From Aliagarivorans marinus DSM 23064 (GTDB lineage: Bacteria; Pseudomonadota; Gammaproteobacteria; Enterobacterales; Celerinatantimonadaceae): a stretch of DNA of 64,000 nt. The position numbers and the translations under genes were made by a program. The notes below the pieces were generated by a model. That model made no database searches, was not told the DNA's origin, and was given only the letters and a program-made list of their open reading frames with translations. The stretch's first letter is position 1. Each line of letters begins with the position of its first letter. The stretch lies in the NCBI RefSeq assembly GCF_000429485.1, contig NZ_KE386910.1, positions 124,001 to 188,000 on the forward strand, in the 5' to 3' direction. Positions 34,794 through 45,047 of the stretch are shown piece after piece.

Positions 34794-36932
34794 ATGCAAA
34801 CAGCCAGTGTCCTATTTCAGCCGCAAACCTGCGCCAACCGAATCGCCAAACCTGCACCTTTCTTGCCGATGTCGCGCAAGGAGATGAAACAGTTAGGCTG
34901 GGAGCAATGCGACATTATCATCGTTACCGGTGATGCATACGTCGACCATCCAAGCTTCGGTATGGCAGTGATCGGGCGTATGTTGGAGGCCAAAGGCTAC
35001 CGTGTGGGTATCATTGCCCAACCCGACTGGAACAGCAAAGACGCGTTTATGGCTCTGGGCAAGCCACGGTTATTCTTCGGCGTCACCGCCGGCAATATGG
35101 ACTCGATGATCAACCGCTATACTGCCGAGCGGAAGTTGCGTCACGACGATGCTTACACGCCAGACAACGTGGGCGGTAAGCGCCCGGATCGCGCCACCTT
35201 GGTGTATAGCCAGCGCTGTAAAGAGGCCTATAAAGATGTTCCTGTAATCCTTGGCGGTATCGAGGCCAGCCTGCGCCGCATCGCCCACTACGATTACTGG
35301 TCAGACAAAGTGCGCCGTTCTGTGCTGTTTGACGCCAAGGCAGACCTGCTGATCTTCGGTAATGCTGAGCGCCCATTGGTCGAGGTGGCCCATCGCTTGA
35401 ATGAAGGGCAGAGCGTAGAACAGTTAGCGGAAGTACGTGGCACTGCGCATATCCGCAAGCAAGCTATCCCCGGTTGGTCGGGTATTGATTCGACCCATTT
35501 AGATAAGCCGGGCAAAATTGAGCCAATCCTCAGTCCCTATGCCGAGCAAGAGGAAAGCTGCAGCAAAGACAGCGATGCTCAGCAGGTCGAGCCGGCTAAA
35601 GCCGAGGAGGCCAAGCCCATCGTACTGCAAGGTGACAACAAAAAGCCTTGGGAAGAGGTATACATCAGCTTACCGGCCTTCGAACAGGTTAAGGTTAATC
35701 AGGTACTCTATGCCCACGCTTCGCGGGTGTTCCATTTGGAGACCAACCCCGGTTGTGCGCGAGCCATTGTGCAGCGCCATGGCGATCGCTTGCTGTGGAT
35801 TAATCCGCCCGCTTTGCCACTTAGCACTGAAGATATGGACGGGGTATTTGGACTGCCGTACCAACGCAAGCCCCATCCGAGTTACGGCAAAGCTAAGATC
35901 CCTGCCTATGAGATGATCAAGTTCTCCATCAATATTATGCGTGGCTGTTATGGCGGTTGTACCTTCTGTTCGATTACCGAACACGAAGGGCGGATTATCC
36001 AAAGCCGCTCGGAAGACTCGATCATCAACGAGATTGAGCAGATCCGCGATCAAGTGCCGGGTTTTACCGGTGTTATCTCAGATCTCGGTGGCCCAACCGC
36101 CAACATGTATCGCCTCAACTGCAAGAGCCCGAAGGCCGAGCAAACCTGCCGCAGATTGTCGTGCGTCTATCCAAGCATCTGTAAGCATATGGACACCGAC
36201 CATACGCCGACCATCGATTTGTACCGCCGCGCCCGCAAGGTTAAAGGGGTTAAGAAGATCCTGATTGCGTCCGGGGTGCGTTACGACTTGGCGATTGAAG
36301 ACCCACGTTACGTGAAAGAGTTGGCGCTGCACCATGTGGGCGGTTACCTGAAGATTGCACCGGAGCATACCGAAGATGGCCCATTATCGAAGATGATGAA
36401 GCCGGGCATGGGCACCTACCATCGCTTCAAAGAATTGTTCGATAAGTACTCGGCCGAGGCTGGCAAGAAACAGTACCTGATCCCGTATTTTATCTCAGCC
36501 CATCCGGGTACCCGTGATGAGGATATGGTGGCTTTGGCGCTGTGGCTTAAACAAAACAAATTCCGCTTGGATCAAGTTCAGAACTTCTATCCGTCGCCGC
36601 TGGCCAATGCCACGACGATGTACCACACCCTGATGAATCCGCTACACAAGATTGCTCACGATGCCGAAAAAGTGTCGGTCGCCAAAAAAGGTCGCCAGCG
36701 CCGCCTGCACAAGGCTTTGCTGCGTTACCATGACCAAGATAACTGGCCGATTATTCGCGAGGGTCTGAAGAACATGGGCTTGGCTAAGCTAATCGGTAAT
36801 GGCCAGCACCAATTGGTACCGGCCGATAGCCGCCGTGGTGGCTCCGGACAGCGCCGCGGTAAGCCGATGCGCAACCAGGGTGGGCAACGAGCAGCAACGC
36901 GCTTTACTAAAAAGCAGTTCGCAAAGAACTAA
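34794..36932 (+). CDS. ygiQ: YgiQ family radical SAM protein
   Basis: 712 residues from the ATG at 34794, which aligns with the family start; the frame is open 14 codons further. Domains: N-terminal UPF0313/B12-binding-like region ([24 protein letters not shown]), radical SAM core with the Cys motif [12 protein letters not shown] near residue 385, and a basic C-terminal tail. Members bind a 4Fe-4S cluster and S-adenosylmethionine; the substrate is not established to my knowledge. Its end overlaps the converging diguanylate cyclase gene by 4 bp. Confidence 0.93.
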   Translation: MQTASVLFQPQTCANRIAKPAPFLPMSRKEMKQLGWEQCDIIIVTGDAYVDHPSFGMAVIGRMLEAKGYRVGIIAQPDWNSKDAFMALGKPRLFFGVTAGNMDSMINRYTAERKLRHDDAYTPDNVGGKRPDRATLVYSQRCKEAYKDVPVILGGIEASLRRIAHYDYWSDKVRRSVLFDAKADLLIFGNAERPLVEVAHRLNEGQSVEQLAEVRGTAHIRKQAIPGWSGIDSTHLDKPGKIEPILSPYAEQEESCSKDSDAQQVEPAKAEEAKPIVLQGDNKKPWEEVYISLPAFEQVKVNQVLYAHASRVFHLETNPGCARAIVQRHGDRLLWINPPALPLSTEDMDGVFGLPYQRKPHPSYGKAKIPAYEMIKFSINIMRGCYGGCTFCSITEHEGRIIQSRSEDSIINEIEQIRDQVPGFTGVISDLGGPTANMYRLNCKSPKAEQTCRRLSCVYPSICKHMDTDHTPTIDLYRRARKVKGVKKILIASGVRYDLAIEDPRYVKELALHHVGGYLKIAPEHTEDGPLSKMMKPGMGTYHRFKELFDKYSAEAGKKQYLIPYFISAHPGTRDEDMVALALWLKQNKFRLDQVQNFYPSPLANATTMYHTLMNPLHKIAHDAEKVSVAKKGRQRRLHKALLRYHDQDNWPIIREGLKNMGLAKLIGNGQHQLVPADSRRGGSGQRRGKPMRNQGGQRAATRFTKKQFAKN

Positions 36933-37861
36933 GCGTCGAAACAAACCGCGCGGTCACGGCCTTGTTCTTTCGCTTGGTAAAGGGATTTATCGGCTTGTTT
37001 GAGCAATGCTTCGTAGCTCTCGGCGGGCTGGTTGTGTGAACAGGCAACACCGATACTGATGCTGACGATGCCGTTAGGCGAAGTGGGGTGAGGGATTGCG
37101 GCGTTACGGATCTTGTTCAGTAGCATATCAGCGATGTGCATCCCGCCGCCCAAGTCTGTTTCCCCTAATACTACGCAGAATTCTTCACCGCCATAGCGCG
37201 CTAGCAGGTCATAAGGGCGTTGCACGACCTCAGACATCAGTTGTGCCACCTGAATCAAACACTCGTCGCCTTTGAGGTGACCAAGCTGATCGTTATAGGG
37301 TTTGAACCAGTCGATATCACACATCATCACAGTTAGTGGTGATTGGGTGCGTTGTGCACGTTTAAACGAGGTATCCAGTACCTGTTCGAGGTGGCGACGG
37401 TTAGCGATACCGGTGAGGCCATCACGAATCGCTTGCTCCGACAGCTTTTGGTTAGCTTCTTCAAGATGTTGTTGGGTTTGGATCAGGGTCTGTCGCATAT
37501 CCGCGATGCGCTGCATGGCCTGAAGCTTTGCTGTGAGTACTAAGCGGTTTACCGGCTTGGTTAGGTAGTCGTCGCCACCGGCATCAATACCGGTTTTGAT
37601 ATCCTCTGCGGTATTCTTACCACTGAGGAAGATGACGGGAGTCCAATGCCTTTCCACTTCGCGGATCTTCTGCACCACCTGATAGCCATCGATACCGGGT
37701 AGCATCACATCGAGCAGTACGAGGTCGGGTTGGGCTTCCACGAACGCCGTTACCGCTTGTTCGCCGGTTTCGACCATCACGACTTCATGGTTCATCGCAG
37801 TGAGGTAGCGATTTAATACCAATCGTTCAGTAAGGGTGTCGTCGACCAAAAGGATCTTCAT
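36929..37861 (-). CDS. Response regulator with GGDEF domain (diguanylate cyclase)
   Basis: 310 residues: an N-terminal receiver with phospho-acceptor Asp51 in VLLDVMLPG and Lys102 in TKPVN, a short helix, and a GGDEF domain with the active-site GGEEF (224-228). An inhibitory I-site RPYD (215-218) stands five residues ahead, so product feedback is expected. It makes cyclic di-GMP when phosphorylated. It is the last gene of narQ-narP-small membrane protein-this gene, spaced 8 bp from its neighbour. No partner kinase other than NarQ is in view. Confidence 0.93.
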   Translation of the reverse strand: MKILLVDDTLTERLVLNRYLTAMNHEVVMVETGEQAVTAFVEAQPDLVLLDVMLPGIDGYQVVQKIREVERHWTPVIFLSGKNTAEDIKTGIDAGGDDYLTKPVNRLVLTAKLQAMQRIADMRQTLIQTQQHLEEANQKLSEQAIRDGLTGIANRRHLEQVLDTSFKRAQRTQSPLTVMMCDIDWFKPYNDQLGHLKGDECLIQVAQLMSEVVQRPYDLLARYGGEEFCVVLGETDLGGGMHIADMLLNKIRNAAIPHPTSPNGIVSISIGVACSHNQPAESYEALLKQADKSLYQAKEQGRDRAVCFDA

Positions 37862-37869
37862 GGCGCTCC

Positions 37870-38109
37870 TCAGGCTGCGAACATCAGATGGTTAACAAAA
37901 CGCAGCACCACTGTAACGATAAGCAGTGCAACACCAATGCGCAGCTTTGCAAACTCGTTGGGCTGGATATCATCGACGCGATTAAACACGATTTTAACCG
38001 GCGCGAGCCAATCGGATTTGCGCTTCCCGTAAAGCCAAATGGCAACTATCACAAACGCCAAACCTACGATTAACGTGGCTGATTCTGCCAGTCCAAGTAC
38101 TTGCCCCAC
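37870..38109 (-). CDS. Small membrane protein, unknown function
   Basis: 79 residues with two hydrophobic helices (about 8-27 and 57-77) joined by a basic and polar loop (GKRKSDWLAPVKIVFNRVDD). It lies 12 bp after narP and 8 bp before the diguanylate cyclase gene on the same strand, so it is almost certainly co-transcribed. No family recognised. Confidence 0.7.
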   Translation of the reverse strand: MGQVLGLAESATLIVGLAFVIVAIWLYGKRKSDWLAPVKIVFNRVDDIQPNEFAKLRIGVALLIVTVVLRFVNHLMFAA

Positions 38110-38121
38110 CGTTGTCCGCTC

Positions 38122-38757
38122 CTAGCTGCTATGTTCTAGATACATCACCGTCAACTCGACCCGCGATTTCGCCTGCATCTTCTTGAGCAGGCTCTTAACG
38201 TGGACCTTGACTGTTCCCTCGGTGATATTCAAGCGGTTAGCTACCTCTCGGTTGCTGGAGCCTTTTGCAATTTCTGCGAGGGTTTGACGTTCGCGTTTGG
38301 TTAATGCGGCTAATTTGCTATCGAACTCATCGTTCTCATTGAGGCACTGCAGGAAGGGGCGCAGCGATTCACTCATCACCTGTTCGCCATTGGCTGCTTT
38401 GCGTAGCTGGATATGCAGTTGTTCGGGCTCCATATCTTTTAGCAGATAGCCATCGGCACCGGCGTTGATCAGCCTGATCACGTCTTGCTTGGCGTCGGAG
38501 ACGGTCAAGATGATGATGGTCGAGGTGATTTGGTTCTCACGCAGTAACTTGAGGGTGTCCAGGCCGGACAACCCCTTCATATTTAAGTCGAGCAGCACGA
38601 TATCTGGCTCGAGCTCACTGCATACTTCGAGGCCTTGCGCGCCGTTATTGGCTTCGCCCACGACCTTGAATTGAGGATCAACACTGAGGTATTGAATGAT
38701 GCCTTTGCGCATCAATGGATGATCATCAATGACCACTATATTCAATGGATGACTCAT
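38122..38757 (-). CDS. narP: NarL/NarP-type response regulator
   Basis: 211 residues: receiver with Asp57 in DIVLLDLNMKG and a C-terminal LuxR-type helix-turn-helix (LTKRERQTLAEIAKGSSNREVANRLNITEGTVKVHVKSLLKKM). The protein follows narQ with a 32-bp overlap. With the nap operon nearby, NarP, the nitrate-responsive activator of nap genes, is the best name; NarL cannot be excluded from sequence alone. Expected targets are TACYYMT heptamers such as the one seen ahead of napD. Confidence 0.88.
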   Translation of the reverse strand: MSHPLNIVVIDDHPLMRKGIIQYLSVDPQFKVVGEANNGAQGLEVCSELEPDIVLLDLNMKGLSGLDTLKLLRENQITSTIIILTVSDAKQDVIRLINAGADGYLLKDMEPEQLHIQLRKAANGEQVMSESLRPFLQCLNENDEFDSKLAALTKRERQTLAEIAKGSSNREVANRLNITEGTVKVHVKSLLKKMQAKSRVELTVMYLEHSS

Positions 38758-40459
38758 TAACTTTCCCTGTTGTAGCTGGTTCGCGCGGTAGTTCGAGGGT
38801 TACGATCACGCCGCCACTGGGGCTGCTGCCGAACTCTAGTTGCCCTCCAAGGCGTTCTGCGCGTTCTTGCATAATCTGCAGCCCGTAGTGTTCGGACTGC
38901 TGTTGAAGTTTTTGGCCAGATTGGCCGTTGTCGCTAACTCTTACCAACAACTTAGTCGGATAATCGACACAACTCAATTCGATGCTATCACAGTTTGCGT
39001 GTTTGATTGCATTAACAATAGCTTCTCTACATATCTGAATAATATGGACTTGTTGGTGAGCTGGTACGAGGTCATTGCCTAACTTTGAGTTGAGCTTAAT
39101 CGTCACCTCGGTTTGCTGGCCCATCTCCTTGACCAAGGCTGATAGCGAATCAGCCAAACTGGCATCTTTGATGGTTAAACGGAAGGTATTGAGTAGCTCG
39201 CGTAGCTGCACGTAAGCGTCGTTAATCACTTGGTGGATCTCACTGGCGTAGCCTGCTGGTGGATTCACCTCTGCGATTGCTGGGTCGCTTAGGCTACGTT
39301 GCAATAGACTGGTTTGAATCTTCAAGTAGGAGAGGGTTTGCGCGAGCGAGTCGTGCAGCTCTCGGGCGATAATGGCGCGCTCTTCCATTAGCAGCAGCTT
39401 TTGACGTTGTAACAAGCCTTGCTCATAGCGCACCACCTTGCTGATGGTTCGCTGGTAGCTGGCGACAATGTCTTCGCGCCCAATCGGCACGCTTTGTAGA
39501 CGCAGTTGTCCAAATGCTTGGTCGTTGCTGGTGAGGGTTTGCTGGTAGTTGTAGATTTGGGACTCATCGCCCAGATTTACCGTGATGCCAAGGGCATCGA
39601 TGGTTAACGAGGCGTGGCTAATGCCTAGGTTCTCGGACAGCAGCCCCAAGCTGTGCTGCAGCAGTTTCTCGTCGAGCTGGTTGTTGAATAGCAGTTGCTC
39701 TTGTTGGTAGAGAAAGCTCAAGTCGGCATTGGCTTGGGAGAGGGCACGGGTTTTCGCTTCAACCTGCCGCTCTAAGCTTTGGTAGGAAACATCCAGTTGC
39801 TTGGCCATGTCCACCAGCGCTGCCGATAAGCGCTCCAACTCGGCGCTACCTTTCCCTGAGGGAGCGGCTATATGAAAGTTACCTTCTTGTATTTGCTGGG
39901 CCGAACTTTCTAATTGATACAGCGGCAGAACAACCCGAAAACGCAAATAGGCGAGGGTGAGCAAGGCCATCAGCGAGCTGGTGATGAGCCCTGCGAGTTG
40001 CCATTGGCTGAGGCGCTGAACCTTAAGCTCTGAGTAGTACTCGGTGCGATTAACAAAGTGGTCGATGCGGTTTACGAAACGGGCCACATGCTGCGGATAG
40101 TAGGGGTCATCAGTCTCGATGTAGGGTTTCATCTGGCGCCAGTTGTCGAGCACTCCAGCAAACAGCTGTTCAAGTTCATCATTTTGCTTAGTGACGAAGA
40201 CCAGCGCGGGGCTAGCTAATGAGCGTTCGAACTCGGCAAGTTTCGCAAAACGTTCTTGGTTGTCGGTCACTTGTAAATAAGCGAGCCGATAGCTTTGCAT
40301 GCGCAATGAACCGGCGATGTTGATCGCTTCGGCGTCATTGAGGCTATTGCGTAGGCTGGTTAACGAGACCAAGGAAACCACAACAAATATGAGGATCATC
40401 GTGCTAAGTAGCGTGATGACGGTGGTTCCCAAGGAGCGGCGACTACTGAATCCTTTCAC
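38726..40459 (-). CDS. narQ: NarQ-type nitrate/nitrite sensor histidine kinase
   Basis: 577 residues from GTG at 40459, which has GGAG six bases upstream; the frame is open 17 codons further to a TTG. Membrane helix 1 (about 11-33), periplasmic sensor with the nitrate-binding P-box AEAINIAGSLRMQSYRL (about 43-59), helix 2 (about 155-178), HAMP, a GAF-like region, a HisKA_3 motif with His368 in RELHDSLAQ, and a HATPase domain (NAIKHAN, VSDNGQSG). Senses nitrate and phosphorylates NarP. Confidence 0.93.
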   Translation of the reverse strand: MKGFSSRRSLGTTVITLLSTMILIFVVVSLVSLTSLRNSLNDAEAINIAGSLRMQSYRLAYLQVTDNQERFAKLAEFERSLASPALVFVTKQNDELEQLFAGVLDNWRQMKPYIETDDPYYPQHVARFVNRIDHFVNRTEYYSELKVQRLSQWQLAGLITSSLMALLTLAYLRFRVVLPLYQLESSAQQIQEGNFHIAAPSGKGSAELERLSAALVDMAKQLDVSYQSLERQVEAKTRALSQANADLSFLYQQEQLLFNNQLDEKLLQHSLGLLSENLGISHASLTIDALGITVNLGDESQIYNYQQTLTSNDQAFGQLRLQSVPIGREDIVASYQRTISKVVRYEQGLLQRQKLLLMEERAIIARELHDSLAQTLSYLKIQTSLLQRSLSDPAIAEVNPPAGYASEIHQVINDAYVQLRELLNTFRLTIKDASLADSLSALVKEMGQQTEVTIKLNSKLGNDLVPAHQQVHIIQICREAIVNAIKHANCDSIELSCVDYPTKLLVRVSDNGQSGQKLQQQSEHYGLQIMQERAERLGGQLEFGSSPSGGVIVTLELPREPATTGKVNESSIEYSGH

Positions 40460-40560
40460 TCTTGACTCCAGAATGGGGCTAAAAACGTAACTACTCCTTA
40501 AGTGTAACAATGAATGCAGGTACTTAACAAAGTGCTAAAAAGCGTTTACGCTGAATAAAG

Positions 40561-40671
40561 AAACCGAAGCCTCGACTGCCTAAGTCACCCGATATGGCAG
40601 CTTGGCCCTCAACAATGATTGAGCAGGGTTTGTAAGGAAACGAGCAGGCCTCCCGTATTGGAAAGGTGCAT
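40561..40671 (+). promoter_or_regulatory. Probable Moco (molybdenum cofactor) riboswitch ahead of moaA
   Basis: The moaA leader contains several short stems: CTGCC/GGCAG (40575-40599), CTCAA/TTGAG with a 6-base loop (40607-40622), and GTTT/AAAC around 40627-40640. A last segment, GCAGGCCTCCC, can pair with the ribosome site region GGAAAGGTGC. Position directly ahead of moaA, length, and the GGCCTCCC...GGAAAGGTG ending fit my recollection of the Moco RNA motif of gammaproteobacterial moaA genes. The last pairing would block translation. Not checked against a covariance model. Confidence 0.55.
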
Positions 40672-41646
40672 ATGCTACAAGATTCATTTTCCCGCAAGTT
40701 TTACTACTTGCGTTTGTCTATTACTGACGCCTGTAACTTCAGCTGTCAGTACTGCCTGCCTGATGGCTATCAATGCCAAGAGCCCAAGAACTACCTTAGC
40801 GGTGAGGAGATCACTCGCGTGGTGCGCGGGTTTGCGAAAATGGGCACCAACAAAGTCCGCCTTACCGGTGGTGAGCCTAGCCTGCGTAAAGACTTCGAGG
40901 AGATCATCGCAAGGGTGGCTGATGTAGAGGGTGTTGAGAAGGTTGCGATGACCACCAACGGTTTTCGTTTAGCCCGCAAAGCGCAAGTGTGGCGAGACGC
41001 CGGGCTAAACTGCGTTAACGTTAGTGTCGATAGTCTCGACCCGCGCGAGTTTAATGCGATTACTGGTACAAAAACCTACACCAAGGTGATGGACGGTGTA
41101 GAAGCGGCGCTACAGGCGGGCTTTGAGCGGGTTAAAGTGAATGCGGTGCTGCTCAAGGGCAGCGCTGAGCGCGAGTTTGACCAGTATCTGGATTGGATTA
41201 AAACCCGGGCCTTAGATATTCGCTTTATCGAGCTAATGGAGATGGGTCAGCACCCCGACTACTTCCGCCGCAACCATATCAGTGGACAGCGTTTTAAAAC
41301 CTACTTAAAAAATCATGGCTGGCAGCGGGTGATTTCCTCCCACAATGCCGGGCCTGCTCAGATATTCGCACACCCTGACTACCAAGGCAGAGTAGGGTTA
41401 ATCCTTCCCTACGAGCAGGATTTTTGTGCTAGCTGTAATCGCCTTAGGGTCTCATCAACCGGAAAATTGCATCTGTGTTTGTTTGGAGAGCAAGGCTATT
41501 CGCTGCGCCATCTTTTAGAAGACGATCAACAGCAAGGCGAGTTGATGGCCTTCTTGGAAGCCTCGCTGAGGGAGAAAAAGGTCAGCCACTTTCTGCAAGA
41601 GGGGAACACGGGAGCTACCCCGCATCTTGCAAGTATCGGCGGATAA
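40672..41646 (+). CDS. moaA: GTP 3',8-cyclase MoaA
   Basis: 324 residues. Radical SAM enzyme for the first step of molybdenum cofactor synthesis (GTP to 3',8-cyclo-GTP). The N-terminal cluster ligands are Cys21, Cys25 and Cys28 (CNFSCQYC); the C-terminal cluster is CASC followed by a third Cys 13 residues later (HLCLFGEQG); the protein ends in GG. The ATG at 40672 follows AAAGG; a GTG two codons upstream is also open. Separated from the other moa genes, it precedes the nap operon. Confidence 0.95.
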   Translation: MLQDSFSRKFYYLRLSITDACNFSCQYCLPDGYQCQEPKNYLSGEEITRVVRGFAKMGTNKVRLTGGEPSLRKDFEEIIARVADVEGVEKVAMTTNGFRLARKAQVWRDAGLNCVNVSVDSLDPREFNAITGTKTYTKVMDGVEAALQAGFERVKVNAVLLKGSAEREFDQYLDWIKTRALDIRFIELMEMGQHPDYFRRNHISGQRFKTYLKNHGWQRVISSHNAGPAQIFAHPDYQGRVGLILPYEQDFCASCNRLRVSSTGKLHLCLFGEQGYSLRHLLEDDQQQGELMAFLEASLREKKVSHFLQEGNTGATPHLASIGG

Positions 41647-41647
41647 C

Positions 41648-41693
41648 TTGCGTTAAATCAATGTCGTTGAGCTAATTTCACCCCAAAGGGGTA
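41648..41693 (+). promoter_or_regulatory. FNR-like box and NarP/NarL-like site upstream of napD
   Basis: TTGCGTTAAATCAA (41648-41661) matches the FNR consensus TTGAT-N4-ATCAA at 8 of 10 positions. AGGGGTA (41687-41693) is a perfect NarL/NarP heptamer on the opposite strand; its 7-2-7 partner TCACCCC is poor (4 of 7). Both lie in the 163-bp gap before napD. Control of nap by anaerobiosis and nitrate is expected from other gammaproteobacteria. Confidence 0.45.
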
Positions 41694-41809
41694 TACCGTA
41701 CTGGGCACAGTCTGGCTAGTCTTATCTTGTCTTCGCTCTTTAAGCTTATAGCTACTAGGGTTAATACAATACAAATACATAAGAAACACAGCAGCAGCCT
41801 GGGAATCAA

Positions 41810-42076
41810 ATGGACGAATTTCATGTCAGCAGTGCGGTGGTGTATTGCCAGCCTCCGTCTATCCAAGCATTAATCGAAGAACTCACAGCCTACGAAGGTG
41901 TGGAAGTCCACGGCTTCCACCCTGAAGGTCGTTTGGTTGTCACCGTAGAAGGCGGAGAGCGCTCCGCGTTGGTTGATGTCATCGAAGAAATCAACCGCTT
42001 ACCAAAAGTACTGTGTGCAAACTTGGTATACCACCAATACGAAAGTAACGATCACAACGAACAAGAGGAAGGGTGA
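41810..42076 (+). CDS. napD: NapD, chaperone for periplasmic nitrate reductase
   Basis: 88 residues, the small ferredoxin-fold protein that binds the Tat signal of NapA and delays export until the cofactor is inserted. The sequence [12 protein letters not shown] (about 3-14) and the [18 protein letters not shown] middle are characteristic. It overlaps napA by 4 bp (ATGA-type), so the two are coupled. Confidence 0.92.
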   Translation: MDEFHVSSAVVYCQPPSIQALIEELTAYEGVEVHGFHPEGRLVVTVEGGERSALVDVIEEINRLPKVLCANLVYHQYESNDHNEQEEG

Positions 42077-44565
42077 TGAAGTGGACTCGACGTCAGTTTA
42101 TTAAAGCGAACGCTGCCAGCGCAGCGGCCGCCGTCGCAGGGATCCAGCTACCTGCAGCAGCAACCAATTTGATCACCTCATCGGATCAAACCCGAGTCAA
42201 TTGGCAAAAAGCCGCCTGCCGTTTTTGTGGCACAGGCTGCAGTATCTTGGTGGGAACCCAAAACGGCAAAGTAGTCGGCACCCAAGGTGACCCAGAGTCG
42301 CCGGTCAACAAGGGCCTTAACTGTATCAAGGGCTACTTCCTCTCCAAGGTTATGTACGGCCAAGACCGCCTCACCACGCCACTGCTGCGTATGACCGACG
42401 GCGAGTACGACAAGCAAGGCGAGTTCACCCCGGTGAGTTGGGACAAAGCCTTCGACGTGATGGCCGAAAAATGGAAGGCCGCGCTTAAAGAAAAAGGTCC
42501 GACTTCGGTGGGCATGTTCGGTTCTGGCCAATGGACGGTGTGGGAAGGCTACGCTGCGGCCAAGCTGCACAAAGCCGGTTTCCGAACCAACAACATCGAC
42601 CCTAACGCGCGCCACTGTATGGCGTCTGCGGTGGTTGGCTTTATACGTGCCTTCGGTGTCGATGAACCCATGGGCTGTTACGACGATATGGAAGCGGCCG
42701 ATGCCTTCGTGCTGTGGGGCTCCAACATGGCCGAGATGCACCCGGTACTGTGGTCGCGCATCACTGACCGACGCCTGTCTCACCCCCATGTGAAGGTGCA
42801 TGTGCTATCTACCTTTGAGCACCGCAGTTTCGAGCTCTCTGACAACGGCATGATTTTCACGCCACAGACTGACTTGGCAATCCTCAACTACATCGCTCAT
42901 TACATCATCGAGAACGACAAGGTTAACTGGGACTTTGTGAACCAGCACACCAACTTTAAGCGTGGTGATACCGATATCGGCTATGGGCTGCGCCCTGAGC
43001 ACCCGCTGCAAAAAGCGGCCGCCAATGCAGATAGCGGCGCAATGAGCGATATGTCTTTTGATGAGTATCGCGAGTTCTTGAAAGACTACGACCTGAAGTC
43101 GGTGGCTGAGCTCAGTGGCGTGCCTGAAGAACGTTTATTGCGGTTGGCACAAACCTACGCCGATCCAAATACCAAGGTAACTTCCTTCTGGACTATGGGC
43201 TTTAACCAACACACCCGTGGTGTGTGGGCCAACAACTCGATTTACAATATCCACCTGCTAACCGGCAAGATCTCCGAGCCAGGCAATAGCCCGTTCAGCC
43301 TAACCGGACAACCTTCTGCTTGTGGTACTGCACGTGAAGTGGGCACCTTTGCTCACCGGTTGCCAGCAGACTACGTGGTTGCCAACCCGAAACACCGTCA
43401 AATTGCTGAAGATATCTGGCAGCTGCCTGAAGGCACCATCCCGCCCAAACCGGGTTATCACGCGGTGCTGCAAAACCGCATGCTTAAAGACGGCAAGCTC
43501 AATGCTTACTGGGTGATGTGTAACAACAACATGCAAGCTGCGCCAAATATCAATGAGGAAAGCTTGCCGGGTTATCGTAACCCCGCCAACTTTATTGTGG
43601 TCTCAGAGCCTTACCCCACAGTTACCGCCCAGGCTGCCGACCTGATCCTGCCAACCGCGATGTGGGTAGAAAAAGAGGGTGCCTACGGTAACGCTGAACG
43701 TCGTACCCAGTTCTGGCATCAGATGGTGTCCGCACCAGGTAAGGCTAAGTCAGATCTCTGGCAGTTGATGGAGTTTTCTAAGCGCTTCTCAGTAGAAGAA
43801 GTGTGGCCAGAAGAGCTGATTGCTAAGAAACCAGAGTATCGCGGTAAAACCTTGTATGACGTACTGTTTGCCAACGGCAAGATTGATTCCTACCCCGTGG
43901 AGCAAATTGACTCACCGCTTAACGATGAGTCAGCGCATTTTGGCTACTACGTGCAAAAAGGTCTGTTTGAAGAATACGCCACCTTTGGTCGCGGCCACGG
44001 GCATGATTTGGCTGACTTCGATACCTACCACGAAGTACGCGGTCTACGTTGGCCGGTGGTCGACGGTAAAGAGACCTTGTGGCGCTACCGTGAAGGCAGC
44101 GATCCGTATGTGAAAGCGGGTTCCGGTTACCAATTCTATGGTAAGCCCGATGGTCGAGCGTTGATTATCGCTACCCCTTATGAGCCGGCAGCCGAGTCGC
44201 CAGACGAAGAGTTCGATTTGTGGCTAAGCACTGGCCGGGTGCTCGAGCACTGGCACTCAGGCTCGATGACGCGCCGGGTACCAGAGCTGTATCGCTCTTA
44301 CCCAGATGCGGTGGTTTATGTTCACCCCGATGATGCCAAAGAGCGTGATTTACGCCGCGGTGATGAAGTGTTGTTGCAGAGCCGTCGCGGTGAGGTGCGA
44401 ACCCGGGTTGAAACACGCGGCAGGAACCGCCCACCCAAAGGCTTGGTTTACATGCCATGGTTCGATGCCAAACAGCTGACCAATAAACTGACGCTGGATG
44501 CTACCGACCCACTATCCAAAGAAACTGACTTTAAGAAGTGCGCAGTGCGCATGGTCAAGGCATAG
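42073..44565 (+). CDS. napA: Periplasmic nitrate reductase catalytic subunit NapA
   Basis: 830 residues. Reduces nitrate to nitrite in the periplasm with a bis-MGD molybdenum cofactor and one 4Fe-4S cluster. A Tat signal with RRQFIK (6-11) is followed by cluster ligands Cys49, Cys52, Cys56 and Cys84, and the Mo ligand Cys182 in RHCMAS. C-terminal molydopterin-dinucleotide binding domain is complete ([27 protein letters not shown]). Export is in folded form, with NapD as proofreading chaperone. Confidence 0.97.
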   Translation: MMKWTRRQFIKANAASAAAAVAGIQLPAAATNLITSSDQTRVNWQKAACRFCGTGCSILVGTQNGKVVGTQGDPESPVNKGLNCIKGYFLSKVMYGQDRLTTPLLRMTDGEYDKQGEFTPVSWDKAFDVMAEKWKAALKEKGPTSVGMFGSGQWTVWEGYAAAKLHKAGFRTNNIDPNARHCMASAVVGFIRAFGVDEPMGCYDDMEAADAFVLWGSNMAEMHPVLWSRITDRRLSHPHVKVHVLSTFEHRSFELSDNGMIFTPQTDLAILNYIAHYIIENDKVNWDFVNQHTNFKRGDTDIGYGLRPEHPLQKAAANADSGAMSDMSFDEYREFLKDYDLKSVAELSGVPEERLLRLAQTYADPNTKVTSFWTMGFNQHTRGVWANNSIYNIHLLTGKISEPGNSPFSLTGQPSACGTAREVGTFAHRLPADYVVANPKHRQIAEDIWQLPEGTIPPKPGYHAVLQNRMLKDGKLNAYWVMCNNNMQAAPNINEESLPGYRNPANFIVVSEPYPTVTAQAADLILPTAMWVEKEGAYGNAERRTQFWHQMVSAPGKAKSDLWQLMEFSKRFSVEEVWPEELIAKKPEYRGKTLYDVLFANGKIDSYPVEQIDSPLNDESAHFGYYVQKGLFEEYATFGRGHGHDLADFDTYHEVRGLRWPVVDGKETLWRYREGSDPYVKAGSGYQFYGKPDGRALIIATPYEPAAESPDEEFDLWLSTGRVLEHWHSGSMTRRVPELYRSYPDAVVYVHPDDAKERDLRRGDEVLLQSRRGEVRTRVETRGRNRPPKGLVYMPWFDAKQLTNKLTLDATDPLSKETDFKKCAVRMVKA

Positions 44566-44582
44566 AGCAGGAGAAACAAGCA

Positions 44583-45032
44583 ATGACTAAAACCCTATTC
44601 GCTGTTTTGTTCGCCAGCTTTGCCATCGGACAGGTTACTGCGGACGAGTACGTTACCAACGGTGGGCTAAGCTCACTGCGTGGTAGCACCGAACTTAACC
44701 AAGAGGCCCAACCGCCGACCATGCCGTCGGTGATTGAGCAGGATACCACCTATCCCAATGCCTATATCTTTCAGCCTCCGCTGATCCCCCATGATATTCG
44801 CAACTATGAGATGAGCCTGAATGCCAACAAATGCATGTCGTGCCATAGCTGGAAGAATGCACCTGCTAGTCGTGCCACCAAGGTAAGTGTGACCCACTAT
44901 CTCGGTCGCGATGGCGAGGTGTTGGCCGACGTATCACCACGCCGCTATTTCTGCTTGCAGTGCCATGTGCTGCAGGTGGATGCACCGGCGTTGGTTGATA
45001 ACCAGTTCGAGCCAGTAGAGTCACTCCGTTAA
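44583..45032 (+). CDS. napB: NapB, diheme cytochrome c subunit
   Basis: 149 residues from the ATG at 44583 (frame open 15 codons further). Signal peptide about 1-20 (IGQVTA), then two c-type heme motifs CMSCH and CLQCH and conserved histidines (PLIPHDIRNYE, VTHYLGRDG) as axial ligands. It passes electrons from NapC to NapA. Lies 17 bp after napA. Confidence 0.94.
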   Translation: MTKTLFAVLFASFAIGQVTADEYVTNGGLSSLRGSTELNQEAQPPTMPSVIEQDTTYPNAYIFQPPLIPHDIRNYEMSLNANKCMSCHSWKNAPASRATKVSVTHYLGRDGEVLADVSPRRYFCLQCHVLQVDAPALVDNQFEPVESLR

Positions 45033-45047
45033 CCAAGAGGCAGCAGT

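Noticed and set aside
41678-41866. 62-codon minus-strand frame with a hydrophobic middle, antisense to the napD start
   Set aside because: It overlaps napD and its promoter region, lacks a convincing ribosome site and begins inside a conserved gene.
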